Assembly: GCA_020736575.1 (NCBI GenBank)
Contig: JAGPYM010000004.1
Coordinates: 2,728,001-2,792,000, forward strand
Source of the DNA: Thelonectria olida
Taxonomy: Eukaryota; Ascomycota; Sordariomycetes; Hypocreales; Nectriaceae
Direction: 5' to 3'
DNA: 64,000 bases
Shown here: one piece after another, positions 51,639-63,900 of the stretch
Layout: the number at the start of each line of letters is the position of its first letter
Position numbering within the stretch: position 1 is the first letter of the stretch
Translations under genes and position numbers: made by a program
The notes under the pieces: model-generated
What the model saw: the letters and a program-made list of their open reading frames with translations, nothing else
Databases searched by the model: none
Told to the model about the DNA's origin: nothing

Positions 51639-53309
51639 TTAGTAGTAGATGGGGTTCTTAGGGTCAGTCAGGTCAAAGATGACGGAGCTGTGGGGGCGAG
51701 CGCCGCCTCGGCTCTTGGTGAAGATGGACTCAAAGTCAATGGATCGGTTGAAGCTGAGAGAACCATCGTCAAGGATGTCGATCCAGTGGGCCTTGTAGTC
51801 GCCAGGGGTGTTGAGGACAGAGATCTGTGAAAAGGATGTTAGACACGACAATCAACTGGCTTTGAGATGGCATTGGATCACTTACATCTCCAGCCTGGAC
51901 AAAGTAGCCAGTGACAAGCAGGTTCTTCTTGTCGGGAGAGATCTTGACGTAGTGGGGTCCGATGATGGGCTGCTGCTCGTTGGGGTCATCGAGGCGCTTG
52001 ACGTTGTCGAGGTCCGAAATGTCAAGAGCAGCGACGTGGTTGCCAAGGGTGATGGTGAAGTATGCAAACTTGCCGTCGTCTGAGATGTCCGAGTAGATAG
52101 CAACAGATTCCTTGGCCTTGTCACCAAGATCGTAGAGAAGCTCGGCCACACCCTGGTTACCCTTAGAGTCCTTGCGGAAGGGATAGATGATCCAGACCTG
52201 GCCGGGACCAACAGCGCTGGTCATGGTCAGATTCATTCATATTGCAATAAGTAAGAAGATAACTCACGTAGCAATGGCAGCACTCTCCTTGTTACCAGGG
52301 ATGAATTTGACGTCCTGGATGCCTTGACCCTGTTCATGGGTTAGCATCGACTTCTAGCAGGAGATAAATGCAGGACACTCACATCAGGGATTGTGATGGT
52401 AGAAATAATGGTGCGACTCTCAAGGTCCCAGAGGCGGAGAGTGTCGGCCTTTTGGATACCAGTCGTGGGCTTCAGAATAGACAGAGGGACAACAAAGTCG
52501 GAGGTGAGAATGATGTTCTTCTCAAAGTCGACGCTGAGACCGTGAGGAGAAAACTGCTCCCCAAGAATGTTGAGAGTGCTGTCGACATCTTCGGGCCACT
52601 CGTGGATGATGTTACCCTTGGAGTCAGTCTCAATAAGGCGGCCAGGGGAAGTGCCAACGGCACTACCCATGTAGGTAATAAAGAAACCACTGCAACTTGT
52701 TAGTGAGAACAAACAAAATGCCGTAGGATGAACCTACCCCTCGGGCTTGGCGCGGATCTCGTCCACGATGGAGCCCAACACACCGCGGTTGCTGTGGCTG
52801 AACTTGGGGTGGTAAGGATCCGAGGTATCAAAGTAAAAGGCCGTGTCTTGGGTCTTTAGCAAAGACAAGAGGCCACCACCAACCAGCAGCTTGCCGTCGT
52901 GAGACGGTCCTAAGTGGTGAGGAGAGTTGCCACTGCTGGGAACATCAGTGAGGGCGATGATGGTGCCAAAGGTGTCCTTGAAAGTGTGTAAGTAGTTGAC
53001 ATTTTTTACATCCAAGGGGTTTGGTTATCTTACATCATCGAGACTGGTGGTGACGAGGAAGTCCTTGTGCTGGTTGTCGCCAGCTCCAGTCCAGAAGTAA
53101 CCAATCTTCTTGGGCTTGATGTTGGAGACTGAGAAGGGAGGGCTCTTCAGAGGAGGAGTGGGAACCTGCAGAATGGGCAGGGGAGGGGCGTTGGATGATA
53201 GAGGCTCGGTCACACCGGGAATTGAAGGAATCAGCGGCGGAAGGCTGAGAGCAGAAGTATGTGTAGCCAAAAGGCCCACGAGGGTGCTGAGGGAAACCAA
53301 AGAAGGCAT
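51639..53309 (-). CDS. Selenium-binding protein (SBP56/methanethiol oxidase-like) with a signal peptide
   Basis: Six exons, 53309-53034, 52976-52738, 52689-52383, 52329-52268, 52216-51886 and 51824-51639, all in phase, give 466 residues. The SBP56 family forms a beta-propeller; in animals and bacteria members oxidise methanethiol. Matching features are NSPHHLGPSHDGKLLVGGG with its His pair, the SPHGLSVDFEKNIILTSDF block, KFIPGNKESAAIAT and the terminal GGARPHSSVIFDLTDPKNP. Unlike the usual cytosolic members it begins with a hydrophobic signal sequence (MPSLVSLSTLVGLLATHTSA) and a Pro-rich stretch of about 30 residues. It may therefore be secreted or vesicular. Enzyme activity is not established for this subgroup. 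Confidence 0.85.
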
Positions 53310-55496
53310 TGCAAGCGAAGTGAAATATGCTCAAGTGAACTAGATTGGTGTTGCTACTCCTGCTAGGATTGTGAGCAAGTTGATGATGTGAGCTTGGTGA
53401 GTGAGAATGTTTGAGGGAGTTTGTCGAGAATATATACTTCATCCGGGGCTGGTTGAAGAAGGCATCATTCTTGATCTGTTCCTCCTCCACGCTCAGCTCT
53501 TCCACATCATCACCAACAGCTTCAGTCCCACGCACAGAATTGTATCATCAAGCCTCATAAGACACAATTCTAACTTGTGCCAAAGATTCCTGTTCACTCA
53601 CGGCTATCACAATTTCCGACATCATCACCTCTCTGCTGTTCGGACCGTCGATGCCCTCTTTCCTGGAAGTCGCTTAGTCCAGATGGTGTCATGGCAAGAA
53701 GATGAAAAATGAAGTTGTAAAAGAGAATGGCTGTTCATTCTTGGAACTGATCAGCGGGAAGCACTGTTCGGGAGTCAACGTCGCCGTGACTAGTCATGGA
53801 TAGTGCCAGCACACAGCTATTCGCCTTGCTGAGAAGAGGCATGATTTGTTCAGGAGTTTGATAGACTCCAAAGAGGCAACGTTGATCTTCATCACTTGCC
53901 GTATTTGGAAAGTCACTGGACTTCTTAGGCACGCATTGAGGTAAGAATAAGTCCAAAGACAGGTGCATGGGACGTCACTGACCCTGTTTAGCTTTGTTGG
54001 CTTCTCCCAACACCAACATGGCTCTGACTTGACACCTCGTCGTTATATTCCGATCAGCAATCCTGCAGGATGATACCATACCTCCGGTACGAACTACAGC
54101 CTTTCATCATTATTCATTTAGACAGATGCAGGGGCACGTCTAGCAGAGTGACATCGGAGTTCATGTCAAGGTCTCACCCAAAGAGGACATCCAGTCTTGC
54201 GAAAGCGGTAACCGTCAAGTGCCGCGATGTCTTCTCGGCATCCTTTCGAGCCGCCACTAGTCCAATCCATCCCTGTTATTCCATCCCTATTTCCTCTTCT
54301 TCTGCTCGGATCTCCGGTAGTTGGCGTGGGGGTAGGTTCGTATGGAACTATTGGGCGACCTCCGTCAAGGGAGCCGCAACTCAGCTGCCTTAAGCCAGAT
54401 GCCAGGCTGGATATGTGAGTGATCGACGCGATAGCTTCAGCCGGGGGATAAACGACTTGTTAGGTCCGATGGCGACTTCCAGCGGCCTGTGATGGAGTAT
54501 TTCCGGAGAAGTTGACTCCACGCCGATGAACCGAAGGACATCGGGGCGGATCGTCACTTTGCAGGGAACGCAGCCCTCAGCTCCTTGGCATGAGACCGCA
54601 AGTATGCATCCTAAGGCACTATAAAATGTCCCTATGCAAAAGAAGCTAGAAGAGGTACACAAAGGCAGAAGACACTCGGAAGTGTTTGTACAAGGGTTGA
54701 ACGGTTCCCTCCCGTTGAGCGATCTTCTCCCATCGTCTTGTTAGTATCAGTCTGTCAAAACCCATATGATCAACAGGGATAAGTTTGGCTCTGTCGAAGA
54801 CGAGTGTAGTCTCATAATTTACCATGGCTATATGCTTAATACGTGATTGCATAGCGCAGCCGCTGATTCGCGGGTTGCTGCAAAGTCCAAGCTAAAGGCC
54901 GAAGATCAATCACGTTATCCGCACCAACTATGTCGAAACCCCGGATTTTCTAATGCGGGCCTTCAGTGTTTAATAAGACATTGATCTTCCCTGTAATGTC
55001 CAGGAATCAGGTAATGCCCGAGCTGCCACCTTCTTGGCAATTGTTTCTGTAGATCTTCTGTCTGGGTGACACTACCGCGATAGCTTCAATGTCGTGGACC
55101 GTCATAGCGTAGCACGACTGATGACTGAGTGATGAGTGGAAACACGTCTTGTCTGGAAGAGGATTTAGGACGAGATTCGCCATTCTCACCTTGTTTTTCG
55201 AGACGTGTTGTTTCATTAAATCACTTGACATGATGTTGACGATCTTGCTTCTTTGGTGATATCGCGGCATTTGACCGTCATGAACACCCGGTGACGTGGG
55301 GGGCGGAAGCGTTGTTGTGAAGTCGACATGTCCAAAATATCGTCACAACTGAATTAAGGTGAGAACAGATGGTTTGTTGATGCCTTGAAGAGTATAAAAA
55401 CTGCACACGGAAGGACTAACCGTCTCTTGCAGTCTTGTCAGTCAACCCCTTCATCAAGCCATACACTGTCGGTCACTTCACGTTTCACTCTTGACA
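53310..55496. other. Gene-free interval (2.2 kb)
   Basis: Between two divergent genes. Several frames of 70-107 codons occur on both strands, none with recognisable motifs. The right end has a TATAAAAA element at 55393-55400, about 100 nt before the oxalate decarboxylase ATG. No repeat or RNA gene is seen. Confidence 0.45.
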
Positions 55497-57037
55497 ATGA
55501 GGACTCCTTCTATGCTGTCGGCCTCTTTGGCTTTGACTTGGGCAGCCCAATTTGCTAATGCCGCTCCCTCTGCTGTCGACCTGGAGAAGCGTGCCGACCC
55601 CAGGTTTGATCAAGGCGAACCTGATGACGGCAACGGCAAGGGCGGTCCAATCCTGGGTATTTAACTTGCATCGTAACAATCTTTGCTCTCTCATTGACGG
55701 TGTCGTTCATTAGGCGGAACAAACAAGGAGCTCGATCTTCAGAATCCTGACAACCTGGGCCAGCAGTCCACGGACAATGGTGTTGTTCCCAACCTCAAGT
55801 GGAGCTTCTCCGACTCTAAGACTCGCCTCTTGAAGGGAGGTTGGGTTCGTGAGCAAGTCATTCAGGATCTTCCTTCAAGCCACGACATTTCTGGCGCTCA
55901 ACAGCACCTCAAGAAGGGTGCCATCCGTGAACTTCACTGGCACCGCGTTGTGCGTTCGCCCCAGGCCTGATTTTCTCACAAGTCCACCGATTGGCTAATC
56001 ATTTCTACTCAAGGCTGAATGGGGTATTGTCTACAGTGGCTCCGTCCAGATTTCCGCTGTCGATGAGTTCGGTAGATATCAGGTTGAGAATCTCAACTAT
56101 GGTGACATCTGGTACTTCCCCAAGGGCGCCGCCCACACGATCCAGGGACTCGACGAGGAGAATGAATACCTCTTGGTCTTTGACGATGCCGACTTTGACA
56201 AGATTGGGTAAGCTCCAACGCTGCCTCACCAGCACACCAATGCTAACCAACGCCCAGGACGACCTTCATGGTCGACGACTGGATCAACCACACTCCCAAA
56301 CACATCCTCGCCAAGAACTTTGGTGTCGACCCCGAAGTCTTTGAGAATGTCACCAGCCCTAACCCTTACATCCTCAACGCAGAGGTCAGCAAGAAGAACG
56401 TGACGGACGGACCGGCGGGCACGCTCGACGGAAAGGATTCGTTCGTCTACCGCACTCTTGAGCACGAACCTGAGAAGATTGGCGGCCACGGCGGCGAGTT
56501 TTACAAGATTGACTCGACAAACTTCCCCGTCAGCAAGACCTTGGCTGCGACCTTTGTCACCCTGAAGCCGGGCGGCCTGCGTGAACTCCACTGGCATCCC
56601 AATGTAAGTGGCGATTGAGCACCGGGTGTATCTGAGGTGCAACTGGACTGACGTGATGCGTAGGCTGAGGAGTGGCTGTACTTCCACAAGGGACACGGCC
56701 GAGCGACCGTCTTCATTGGTAACGCTGCGGCACGAACCTTTGACTTTTCCGCTGGCGATACTGCTGCTTTCCCTGACAACTCCGGGTACGTTGCTCGCTG
56801 ATTAATGCATCTACATGGCCTCGAGCTAACCCGTAACCTTGTAGTCACTACATCGAGAACACGTCCGAGACGGAGGATCTCGTCTGGATCGAGGTGTACA
56901 AGTCCGACAGAGTCGCCGACATTTCACTGACTCAATGGCTGGCGCTGACTCCTCCCGAAATCGTCGCGCAGACTCTGAATGTGTCCATCAGTTTCGTCGA
57001 GAGTCTGCAGAAGGAGAAGCAGGTTTTGATTGCGTAA
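55497..57037 (+). CDS. Secreted oxalate decarboxylase-like bicupin
   Basis: Six exons, 55497-55656, 55714-55949, 56014-56207, 56258-56603, 56664-56785 and 56845-57037, all in phase, give 416 residues. It would convert oxalate to formate and CO2 with manganese, outside the cell. A signal peptide (MRTPSMLSASLALTWAAQFA) is followed by a KR processing site near 31-32. Cupin 1 has RELHWHRVAEWGIV (H128, H130, E134) with H173 in GAAHTIQG. Cupin 2 has RELHWHPNAEEWLYF (H308, H310, E314 or E315) with H354 in GHYIENT. Both metal sites look complete. The lid region before TTFM (ADFDKIG) differs from the bacterial SENST lid, so the proton donor cannot be assigned and an oxalate oxidase-like side activity cannot be excluded. 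It has a TATAAAAA box. Confidence 0.92.
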
Positions 57038-57933
57038 GCGACGAGATGATGCAGATTCGACGCCCCTTATGTTGCTTCTAGATGCAGTAGTTGTGTAGAT
57101 TATTCTTCAACGGCCTTTGGAGTCGCTGTGGCTCGGATAGGGGCAATTTTAAATTTTAATAATACGTTGAACAAATTATCCTCTGACACTCTAATGGTCG
57201 AGCAGTCATTGTGAGATCCTTTGCGATAGTTGGCGTGGAAGAGCCTGCATCAAGAGCTGTTGTGAGAATCGCTCAGAGGACCTTCATGCAGAATAGCTGC
57301 TACATAAAAGCTGCTTAGAGGATTATGCATTGCGAGAGTCGCCGTGAGATGGGCTTTGGTAGAATGAACTACACCGGAAAGCACTTCTGGTCTGACTACC
57401 TCTGCTTGTTCATGAAGCCTGATAGTAGTGCTTGCTCAACCTTCGCCAGTCGTGTTTTATTTACTATCCTTTCACATATGCGACATTTCTTTATTGTTGG
57501 AAGAGTTTAATCGCTGTAGAAGAACTTTTTAAAAGCTCGGAAACGGAATTTCTCATCCATCATTCCAGAGTTGATTCTTCACGAGACTCGCTCTAGGGTG
57601 GCATGCCAACCCTGATGAGACACCAACTTTCATTCGCTGTGTAAGATTGGTGTGTAACGGTGCGAGATTTCCCCGTCCAGTGCAAATATAAAAGGATTCC
57701 TCAATTCGATTGGATTCCAATTCTCTTTGTTGCAATTAATGATATGTACGAATCATTTCTATAGAGTGGTCCCAGCCCAACATCTTTAATGCCGACTTCG
57801 GCCGCAGGAGCTTCTTAGAGACGCCCTCTTGCGTCATGCCGAAGTAAGCTCCACCCAAGCTCTGTCCCGGTCTCTCATCCCAATTGAGACCTTTCTCTCC
57901 TCCATCATCAACCACCCAATCGCTCCAGCTACC
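57038..57933. promoter_or_regulatory. Spacer before the M20 peptidase gene
   Basis: 0.9 kb of non-coding sequence. The last ~100 nt form an open extension of the peptidase frame, but the signal peptide supports the ATG at 57934. No other feature is seen. Confidence 0.4.
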
Positions 57934-59222
57934 ATGCGGTCTGCAACAATTGCATTCGCCCTCGCCTCTGCGACCCTTTCTCTGGGCTTCAATGAGCAGG
58001 CTCCTCTCACTGACCCTCTCAAGCAAGCTCCCATCCTCGGCAGCTCTTCCGACGCACCCTCGTACCGACGCGACCTCCTCAAGCTGCACAAGTCCCTCAT
58101 CTCGATACCCTCCGTTTCCGGCACCGAACATGACGTCGGAAATTTCCTCATCGATTACCTGAAAGACCTCGGCTACACGACAGAGCGACAGCCTATCCCA
58201 CCTAGGAATAACACTCCCAAAGGCCAAGACCGCTTCAATGTGTTGGCCTTCCCTCCGAGCAAGCACCACGATCCCAAGGTCTTGGTGACGAGCCACATTG
58301 ACGTCGTTCCACCGCATATCCCCTATGGCATCGAAGAAGGCGAAGTCACCGACGAGACCAGGATATGGGGCCGCGGCAGCGTTGACGCCAAGGCCAGTGT
58401 CGCCGCCCAGATCACCGCGCTGGAAGAGCTGCTCAAAGAGGACAAGGTGGACGCCAGTAAGCTCATGCTCCTCTTCGTCGTCGGCGAAGAAGTTAGCGGC
58501 GACGGCATGAAGCTGTTCAGCAACGCTATTGCCGAAAAGCAGCTCCCTTATAAGTTCGACTCGGTCATCTTTGGCGAGCCGACCGAGAACAAGCTGGCGT
58601 GCGGCCACAAGGGCGGCCTCTTTTGCGACGTCACCGCCAAGGGCATCCCCGGGCACAGCGGTTACCCGTGGGTGGGAAAGTCCGCCAACGAGCTCATGAT
58701 CCGCGCCTTTGCTAAAATCTTGGACACGGACCTTGGGAGCAGCGATACCTACGGCAACACCACTGTGAATGTTGGTCGCTTTGATGGCGGAGTCGCTGCC
58801 AATGTCATCCCTGAAACCGCCGTTGTGGGAATGGCTGTGAGGGTGGCCATTGGGCCTGAGGATCTGGGCGCTACTATCGTCCAAGACAAGATCCAAGACA
58901 TCTTTGACGAGGTTGATCCCGGCGCGTTTACGATGGAGTGCACGCATGGATACGGCTTCGTGGACTGCAACTGTGATGTCAAAGGTGAGGTTGACCTAAT
59001 CAAATAAACAAGTCCGCAATCTAACAAATGGTAGACTTTGAGACGATTGTTGCCAACTACGGCACCGACATCCCTAACTTTAAGGGCGACCACACCAGGT
59101 ACCTCTACGGTCCTGGAACAATTCTGGTTGCGCACGGCGCGAATGAAAACTTGACCGTTGCTGATTTAGAGACGGCTGTAGAGGGGTATCAAAAGCTGAT
59201 CCTCCATGCGTTGAAGCAATGA
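57934..59222 (+). CDS. Secretory M20-family metallopeptidase/deacylase (ArgE/CPS1-like)
   Basis: Two exons, 57934-58984 and 59035-59222, give 412 residues. A signal peptide (MRSATIAFALASATLSLGFN) indicates secretion or the vacuole. M20 metal ligands are all visible: the His-Asp pair in VTSHIDVVPP, Asp in GRGSVDAKASV, the Glu-Glu pair in VVGEEVSGDG, Glu in FGEPTENK and the late His in VAHGANENL. A lid/dimerisation domain lies between HKGGLFCDVTAKG and VDPGAF. Members cleave N-acyl amino acids or small peptides; annotation as acetylornithine deacetylase is common but a secreted fungal enzyme is more likely a peptidase. Substrate is not assigned. Confidence 0.9.
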
Positions 59223-59353
59223 GCCGCCATTTTTCCATGAACCCCGAAACCCCCCAGCCTTTTTAGTCTAATGTTAAATATGATGCCCCTCGCTTCCAAA
59301 CAGAATATGAACAGCAGATAGATTCAATGAACAAACAGGTGGTATGAAGATCC

Positions 59354-60520
59354 TCATGCGCCAGTCACCTTGGCCCACCTCTCTGGCAGGATCTTGCTAA
59401 AGTCAAAGTTGCCATCCGCTCCCTTTTCCACGGCGCCCTTTTCGGTAACGACCACATCGATGAGCTCGGCGGGTGTAACATCAAATGCAGGGTTCCAAAC
59501 ACCAATCCTCTGGTCGGCAGTGGCAACGCGCACCTTGGTAGACTCGTCGACAGTGCCGTCGGACTTGATGACAGCACCGGTGATTTGTGTAAGCTCCTCC
59601 CCCTTTCTTTCCTCAATCTTGATGCCATCGCCAGTTTCCGTCTCGAGATCGATACTGGTCGTCGGCGCAGCGACGATAAATTTGATTCCGTGGTGCTTGG
59701 CCAGAACAGCAAGCTGGTAAGTGCCAATCTTATTAGCCGTGTCGCCGTTGCGGACAACTCGGTCAGCGCCAACGATGACGGCCGCAATGTTCTTCTCCTG
59801 CTTTCGATTGCGGAAAAGCGAGGCAGCCATGGAATCCGTAATGAGAGTGCTGGGGATACCCTCAAAGACAAGTTCGAAGGCTGTGAGTCGGCTTCCTTGG
59901 TTGTAAGGTCTGGTCTCGGTGCAGAAGGCGTGCTGCAAAAGGTTCTTAGCCTGGAGGGTACGAATAATGCCGAGAGCCGTGCCGTGGCCAGAGGTTGCAA
60001 GGGAGCCAGTGTTGCAGTGAGTGAGGACTGAAATTTGCTGACTCTCTGAAGCGTCAACCTGAGCACGAAGCCACTCGGCGCCAAAATCGCCGATGGACAG
60101 GTTGGTCTCCAAATCCTTTTCGAAAATCTTCTCGGCCTCATTGACGAAGGCAGAAATAACATCATCCTTGCTAGCTCCAGACCCAACAGTTCGGATTTTG
60201 GCCTTGAGCTGGTTGATGGCATTGGTGAGATCGACGGCGGTAGGGCGGCTTCCCTTGAGGTAATCGAGGGCCTCGTCGATCTGAGCGATAGCTTCTTCGC
60301 CTGAGGTGGCTGTCAGACCATTGTTGTAAAGCTCGACAGCAAGTCCCAAGCTGGCCACGATGGCGATGGCGGGTGCGCCACGGGTGCGCATCGAGGCGAT
60401 GCTCTCAAAGGCCTCGGTCCTGTTTGTGACATCATCGTAGTGGAATTCGTGAGGAAGACGAAGCTGGTCGAGGACCTCCAGCTTGCCACGGGAGTACATG
60501 ACGGCCTTGAGAGTAGACAT
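59354..60520 (-). CDS. MRI1: Methylthioribose-1-phosphate isomerase
   Basis: Single exon, 388 residues, standard length. It isomerises 5-methylthioribose-1-phosphate to the ribulose form in the methionine salvage pathway, in the cytosol. It begins MSTLKAVMYSRGKLEVLDQL. Family motifs are RTRGAPAIAIVASLG near the N-terminus, the catalytic Cys in LTHCNTGSLATSGHGTALG and the catalytic Asp in VGADRVVRNGDTANKIGTYQ. WNPAFDVTPAELIDVVVTEK is typical of the C-terminal half. The ATG at 60520 is preferred over an in-frame upstream ATG because the extension has no family similarity. It is divergent from the TRAPP gene across 412 nt. Confidence 0.95.
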   Translation of the reverse strand: MSTLKAVMYSRGKLEVLDQLRLPHEFHYDDVTNRTEAFESIASMRTRGAPAIAIVASLGLAVELYNNGLTATSGEEAIAQIDEALDYLKGSRPTAVDLTNAINQLKAKIRTVGSGASKDDVISAFVNEAEKIFEKDLETNLSIGDFGAEWLRAQVDASESQQISVLTHCNTGSLATSGHGTALGIIRTLQAKNLLQHAFCTETRPYNQGSRLTAFELVFEGIPSTLITDSMAASLFRNRKQEKNIAAVIVGADRVVRNGDTANKIGTYQLAVLAKHHGIKFIVAAPTTSIDLETETGDGIKIEERKGEELTQITGAVIKSDGTVDESTKVRVATADQRIGVWNPAFDVTPAELIDVVVTEKGAVEKGADGNFDFSKILPERWAKVTGA

Positions 60521-60932
60521 TTTTGGTTGGTAGCCTGACTTGGCGTTATGGGTTCTTAAGAGTGAAAACAAGTGCCAAAGAAAAGAGGAAAAGAAGGCTT
60601 GATATGAAAACACTTGGGATCGCAAATGTTTCCCGGCGAGTTCCTTCAACAAATTGTTGCCCCTCCATGAATTCTGCCCAACCCCGCCATCTAAGGCAGT
60701 GGCGTCTGACCAATAATCAAGCTCCACGGCCCTCACCGCCTGGACACGGAGAAACGCGTGCTCCGACCGTTGGCGGTGAGCTTGCGGAAGGAGAGGTGCG
60801 ACGCTAACGGAATACATTACAGGGGTCCAGATGGCTCGCTCTCAAAGGTAATGGGACAGCTTGATGCACGACGCCAATACATACGCAACGTGGACGGATG
60901 GCCATGACAAGCGCAGAACCGAGCTGTCTGCC
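60521..60932. promoter_or_regulatory. Divergent promoter: MRI1 / TRAPP II subunit
   Basis: A compact 412-nt region between two divergent housekeeping genes. No specific binding site stands out. Confidence 0.45.
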
Positions 60933-63900
60933 ATGGAACAGCAATTTTCGACGTCAAAAGTGACTGGTGTGTATCCAATTCCCTTCCCTTCAATCTGCCT
61001 GCGAATGAGAAGTGTCGGTTCACTAACATCACCGTCATCTCCTGTCGCTAGTCGAGTACTTTGACCCTCACGATGTCTACAAGCTATTGGCGCCAGGCCT
61101 AGTCCCTCGTCTACCTCTACACAACCTACATTGGCAATCGCACGCTGGACCTTTACGATCGATCGATACCCTCCATGTCGAACTTGTCCAGGCTGGCGCC
61201 GAACCCCTTTCAGCCACATCGGCACCATCGCTGAGACGATCAGGGAGCACAGCCGACGATGGCTTCCAAACCCAACACGTCGGCGCTCGTACTGCCTCTA
61301 CCGACCAAGTCGACAGTTCCACTACCCCATCAAGAACGTTTGGCAGCTTGCGACGACATCAGATCCCGGGCTTGCGCCGTACTCCCTACCTCAAAGTCCT
61401 ACTAGTGCGATGCGACGATAACGACTCGTACAAGAGCTCCGTCCGGTCGGAGATTAGGGAATGGATCAAGACAAATACACCGCCTTCCGGAAGTTCCAAG
61501 AAGAGCAGCAAGAAAGAGAAGCACGATGCGTTCGAATATCTGATTGTGCATGTCGTCATCCCCAACACCGTCGCGGACACCCAACCCAGGAGTAGCAATA
61601 AGTCAGAACACACTGTCTCAGAAAAGGCGACTTCGCGATGGCGCGCTGGCTCTACCCCTCTCCTGGAAAAGATCAAGGCGGACTTTGGTGGCACTGGCAA
61701 GTCGGCTATGGACCGCATTGCTCAGATTCGAATCGGCATCAACGACGTACCATATGATAACCTCCCGAGAGTCGTTCCTGCTGTACCAACGGGCTACTCA
61801 GAAAACGAACACGATGCTGAAAATGCCTGGCATGAGCTTGTGGGAAAGATCAAGAGCCTCATTCTAACCTCATTTGACATGAGAGTGACTCAGTACGAGG
61901 AAGACATTAAAGAGAAGGACGGCCAACGAACTCTTCCCGGTTGGAATTTCTGCACCTTCTTCATCCTCAAGGAAGGGTTAGCGCGGGGCTTTGAGAGCGT
62001 TGGCCTTGTTGAGGATGCTCTAGTAGGCTATGATGAACTCAGCGTCGGCCTTGACTCGGTCATCAACGAGCAAGCTGCTCAGGGGTCACCAGAGAGACAT
62101 GGAGGTGCCCTGCTAAGCTTTACAGAAGAGGTAAAAAGGGTTGTTGAAAAAGAGCTAGGCAAGGCTTCTGGTGAAGACGAAGAGGCAGTTGACCTTCAGT
62201 CGGGTGAGACGACGACTGACCACTTCGAGGAGATCCCCATTAGCACAACGAAAAAGGCATATCGGGACATGATATTGGCCAACAACGTTTCGGTTTTTGA
62301 CTTTCGGTGCTACATCTTTGGGCGACAGATCGCCTTGCTACTACGACTGGGAAATGCCTGGTCATCGCGAGAGGAGCTATTGGACAAGCTAAAGGAACAG
62401 CAGGAGTCGGTTCTCCATGGCGTGGCCCCTCTAGCTCCTCCTCCCAAACATGCAGAGGAGACGGAAAATCTGTCAATGCTAGCCGAGATCTGTCGAAGAA
62501 CGTTGCAGTTTATCCCCTCCGTATCCCAGGTTATGCGCCAAGATATCATCACTGCAATGACGCCGCCCAAGACTGGAGACGAGGAAGAGGCGGACGTTCT
62601 GGACCCCAATTTGACAGAAATCATTGACAACATTGTTGCCTCATTTGCATTCTCTGTTGCTCAACAAATTCTGGCCCAGACATCGTCAAAGGCTCTGCCA
62701 ATACCTCCCTCAAGCATCATTCTTCCGGACAGTCACGAACAAAAGGCGTCTATTCCCGAGCCAAAGACAATGATGCATCCTGCTCGAAGCTCATCACTTC
62801 GTATCCAAAGCAGCCCCCAACAACCCCCGCTCAGTCCAGGAGTCTTTCCAGGGCCCGGGATGCCCCGTATCGATGACAATGGCCAGAATGCGCAATTTCT
62901 CAAGGCTGGGTTGGAGGAACTGGCTGCTAGGCGCGCAGATCTTCATATGCTTTCAAGAAGTATCCTCGATGGCTTGGGCAAGAAGCGCGGGTGGAGTGAC
63001 GGATGGAACGAGGCTCCTGTCATGGAACAAGGAGGCGCATCCGGATTTGAGGATGTCAGCCTTGATGAATCGTCGCCCACTGAAGACGAACCGGACGCAC
63101 CAGAGTCACTGCCTCCCTCAGTGGCCGGCATCAACAGTCAGCTCCTCGAAACTGCCCTCGACAATTCCGAGAACTTTTACCGACTATATGAAATCCTTAC
63201 TGACAAGGCCCTCCGACACTACACAGTGGCAAATCATGAGCACGCCGTTCATGCTAATCTGGCTGACCTGGCCATCCTGAAGTTCTACCTCAAGGATTAC
63301 GCATCCGCAGCAAGACATTTCGAAAAAGCCACCCCTTTCTTTGGTGTTAGTGGATGGAGCTCGCTGGAACTGTCCATGCTGGTCATGTACTTGCATTGCC
63401 TTCGTGAAACCAAGTCAAAAGATGACTACATTCGGGTTGCTCTCACGCTTCTCACCAAGTCCTGCGCGGCCGAAAAGGATCGGTTGGATCTTTTGTCAAA
63501 ATCTGTTTCCAGAATCTCTAAGACTGACTTTCCCGATGCCTCATCGATGAAGGGTGTTGTGGGGAACCTGTTCGATCTTGCATCCTCTCTTCCTTCACAA
63601 GTCAAGGTCCAACTGTCAAACTTCTTCACCGACATCGAGCTCGCGGACGCACCAGAGTATCACCATAATGAGGACAAGTGCTCCTTGACGATTAATCTAC
63701 GAAGTCTATTACCCGATGACATCAAGCTTGACGCCGTCTCACTCAAAGTTTCTACCATTGAAGGAGGCCCTTTGAAGGAGCTGAGATTCAGCCGACGTGA
63801 AGAGATTGTATTTAGCCCTGGAAAGAACAGCATCAAGGTTGAATGTCCGGTAAGTTTCGATTTCTAGTCTCGCAATCACCAACTAACTGCCACCAGACTG

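Noticed and set aside
51808..52083. Small plus-strand frames across the selenium-binding-protein-like gene
   Set aside because: They are mirror frames of well-phased minus-strand exons and show no independent features.
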